A DNA stretch of 64,000 nucleotides from Sulfurimicrobium sp963741495 (GTDB lineage: Bacteria; Pseudomonadota; Gammaproteobacteria; Burkholderiales; Sulfuricellaceae): positions 248,001 to 312,000 of the forward strand of contig CAVUID010000011.1 of assembly GCA_963741495.1 (NCBI GenBank). The letters are read 5' to 3'. The number at the start of each line of letters is the position of its first letter. Position 1 is the stretch's first letter. This document shows, in pieces, positions 63,408-64,000 of the stretch. The position numbers were made by a program, and so were the translations under genes. Below the pieces are notes generated by a model. That model had not been told where the DNA came from and searched no databases. It saw only the letters and a list, made by a program, of their open reading frames with translations.

Positions 63408-64000
63408 TTAAGTGGCGTTGAGGGGTTGCTCGGATTCTTCCTGTTGCTGCAATGCCCACATCTGGGCGTAGGCACCGTTCAGCGTCAGGAGTTCAAGGTG
63501 GGTGCCGCGTTCGGTGATGCGGCCTTGATCCATCACCAGAATCTGGTTGGCCTCCACAATAGTGGAAAGCCGGTGGGCGATCACCAGCGTGGTGCGGTTC
63601 CGGGCGATCAGCTTCAGCTCGGCCTGGATGGCTTTCTCCGATTTGGAGTCGAGCGCCGAAGTGGCTTCGTCGAAGATCAGGATGCGCGGGTTTTTCAGAA
63701 GGGCGCGGGCGATGGCGACGCGCTGTTTTTCTCCGCCGGAAAGTTTCAGGCCGCGCTCGCCTACCAGGGATTCGTATTGATCCGGCAGGGATTCGATGAA
63801 TTCATGGATGTGTGCATGACGCGCTGCCTGGATGATTTCTTCCCGCGTCGCGTCAGGGCGGCCATAGGCAATGTTGTAATAAATGCTGTCATTGAACAGC
63901 ACGGTATCCTGCGGCACGATGCCGATGGCCCGGCGCAAAGATTTTTGCGACACGGCACGGATATCCTGGCCGTCAATCTGGATGCGCCCGGCGGTTACAT
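63408..64000 (-). CDS. ABC exporter ATPase domain, Atm1/HMT1-like (cut by window end)
   Basis: Only the C-terminal ~197 residues lie in the window; the frame is open to the edge. Motifs are IGIVPQDTVLFNDSIYYNIA, YGRPDATREEIIQAARHAHI, LKLSGGEKQRVAIARALLK (signature), ILIFDEATSALDSKSE (Walker B) and LVIAHRLSTIVEA (H-loop). The wording VPQDTVLFNDSIYYNI is typical of Atm1/HMT1-type exporters that move glutathione-linked metal or persulfide species. The assignment to that family is by sequence resemblance. Confidence 0.85.
   Translation of the reverse strand, partial: VTAGRIQIDGQDIRAVSQKSLRRAIGIVPQDTVLFNDSIYYNIAYGRPDATREEIIQAARHAHIHEFIESLPDQYESLVGERGLKLSGGEKQRVAIARALLKNPRILIFDEATSALDSKSEKAIQAELKLIARNRTTLVIAHRLSTIVEANQILVMDQGRITERGTHLELLTLNGAYAQMWALQQQEESEQPLNAT

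Overview
The window looks like a chromosomal segment of a chemolithotrophic, sulfur-oxidising betaproteobacterium of the Sulfuricella / Thiobacillus / Sulfuriferula type. This rests on gene content: a dissimilatory sat-aprBA set, assimilatory nitrate genes under apparent sigma-54 control, betaproteobacterial-looking housekeeping proteins and moderately high GC. The genus is an inference. No rRNA, CRISPR array, transposase or phage gene was seen.

Layout. Positions 1-14250 hold a dense signalling block on the plus strand. It has two tandem histidine kinases, a decayed response-regulator fragment, a PAS/GGDEF/EAL protein ending in a receiver domain, a receiver-HD-GYP protein, a stand-alone receiver, an MglA-like GTPase, a third histidine kinase, and a receiver domain fused to a PilB/GspE-type secretion ATPase. 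The three kinases share one H-box style and the four receivers share one C-terminal signature, so the block reads as one circuit linking phosphorelay, c-di-GMP and GTPase switching to a type IV pilus or type II secretion-like motor. Positions 14380-18060 are housekeeping (cnoX, dnaX, ybaB, recR). Positions 18200-28510 are nitrate assimilation: nasT, a leader RNA with two ANTAR-type hairpins and a terminator, nrtA, a globin, nrtB, nrtD, nasA, nirB and nirD, with three sigma-54-like promoters.

Positions 28565-34830 (minus strand) encode a three-gene phosphorelay ending in a dual-receiver GGDEF/EAL protein. Next come a PQQ-type dehydrogenase, a PP2C phosphatase-protein kinase fusion and a NarK nitrate transporter. 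Positions 39800-48220 (minus strand) carry sat, aprB and aprA, followed by a YkgJ-type cysteine-cluster protein, a MoxR ATPase (CbbQ type), a VWA protein (CbbO type) and a FliL-like exported protein; this looks like an APS-reductase-linked accessory set. Positions 48450-52120 hold an unknown protein, an MscS channel with a cyclic-nucleotide-binding domain, CrcB, a DUF190 protein and a TSUP exporter. Positions 52200-64000 are mainly housekeeping: sucCD, pyrG, kdsA, eno, ftsB, a YchJ-like protein, thioredoxins, tRNA-Asn, two ABC exporters, a cyclophilin and arfB.

Sequence quality matters. About sixteen single-base indels, mostly extra bases, break otherwise well-conserved genes, including eno and kdsA. 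They look like uncorrected sequencing errors rather than biological decay, and the affected genes are annotated here as single reconstructed genes. Three families of intergenic inverted repeats occur, several of them inside operons.
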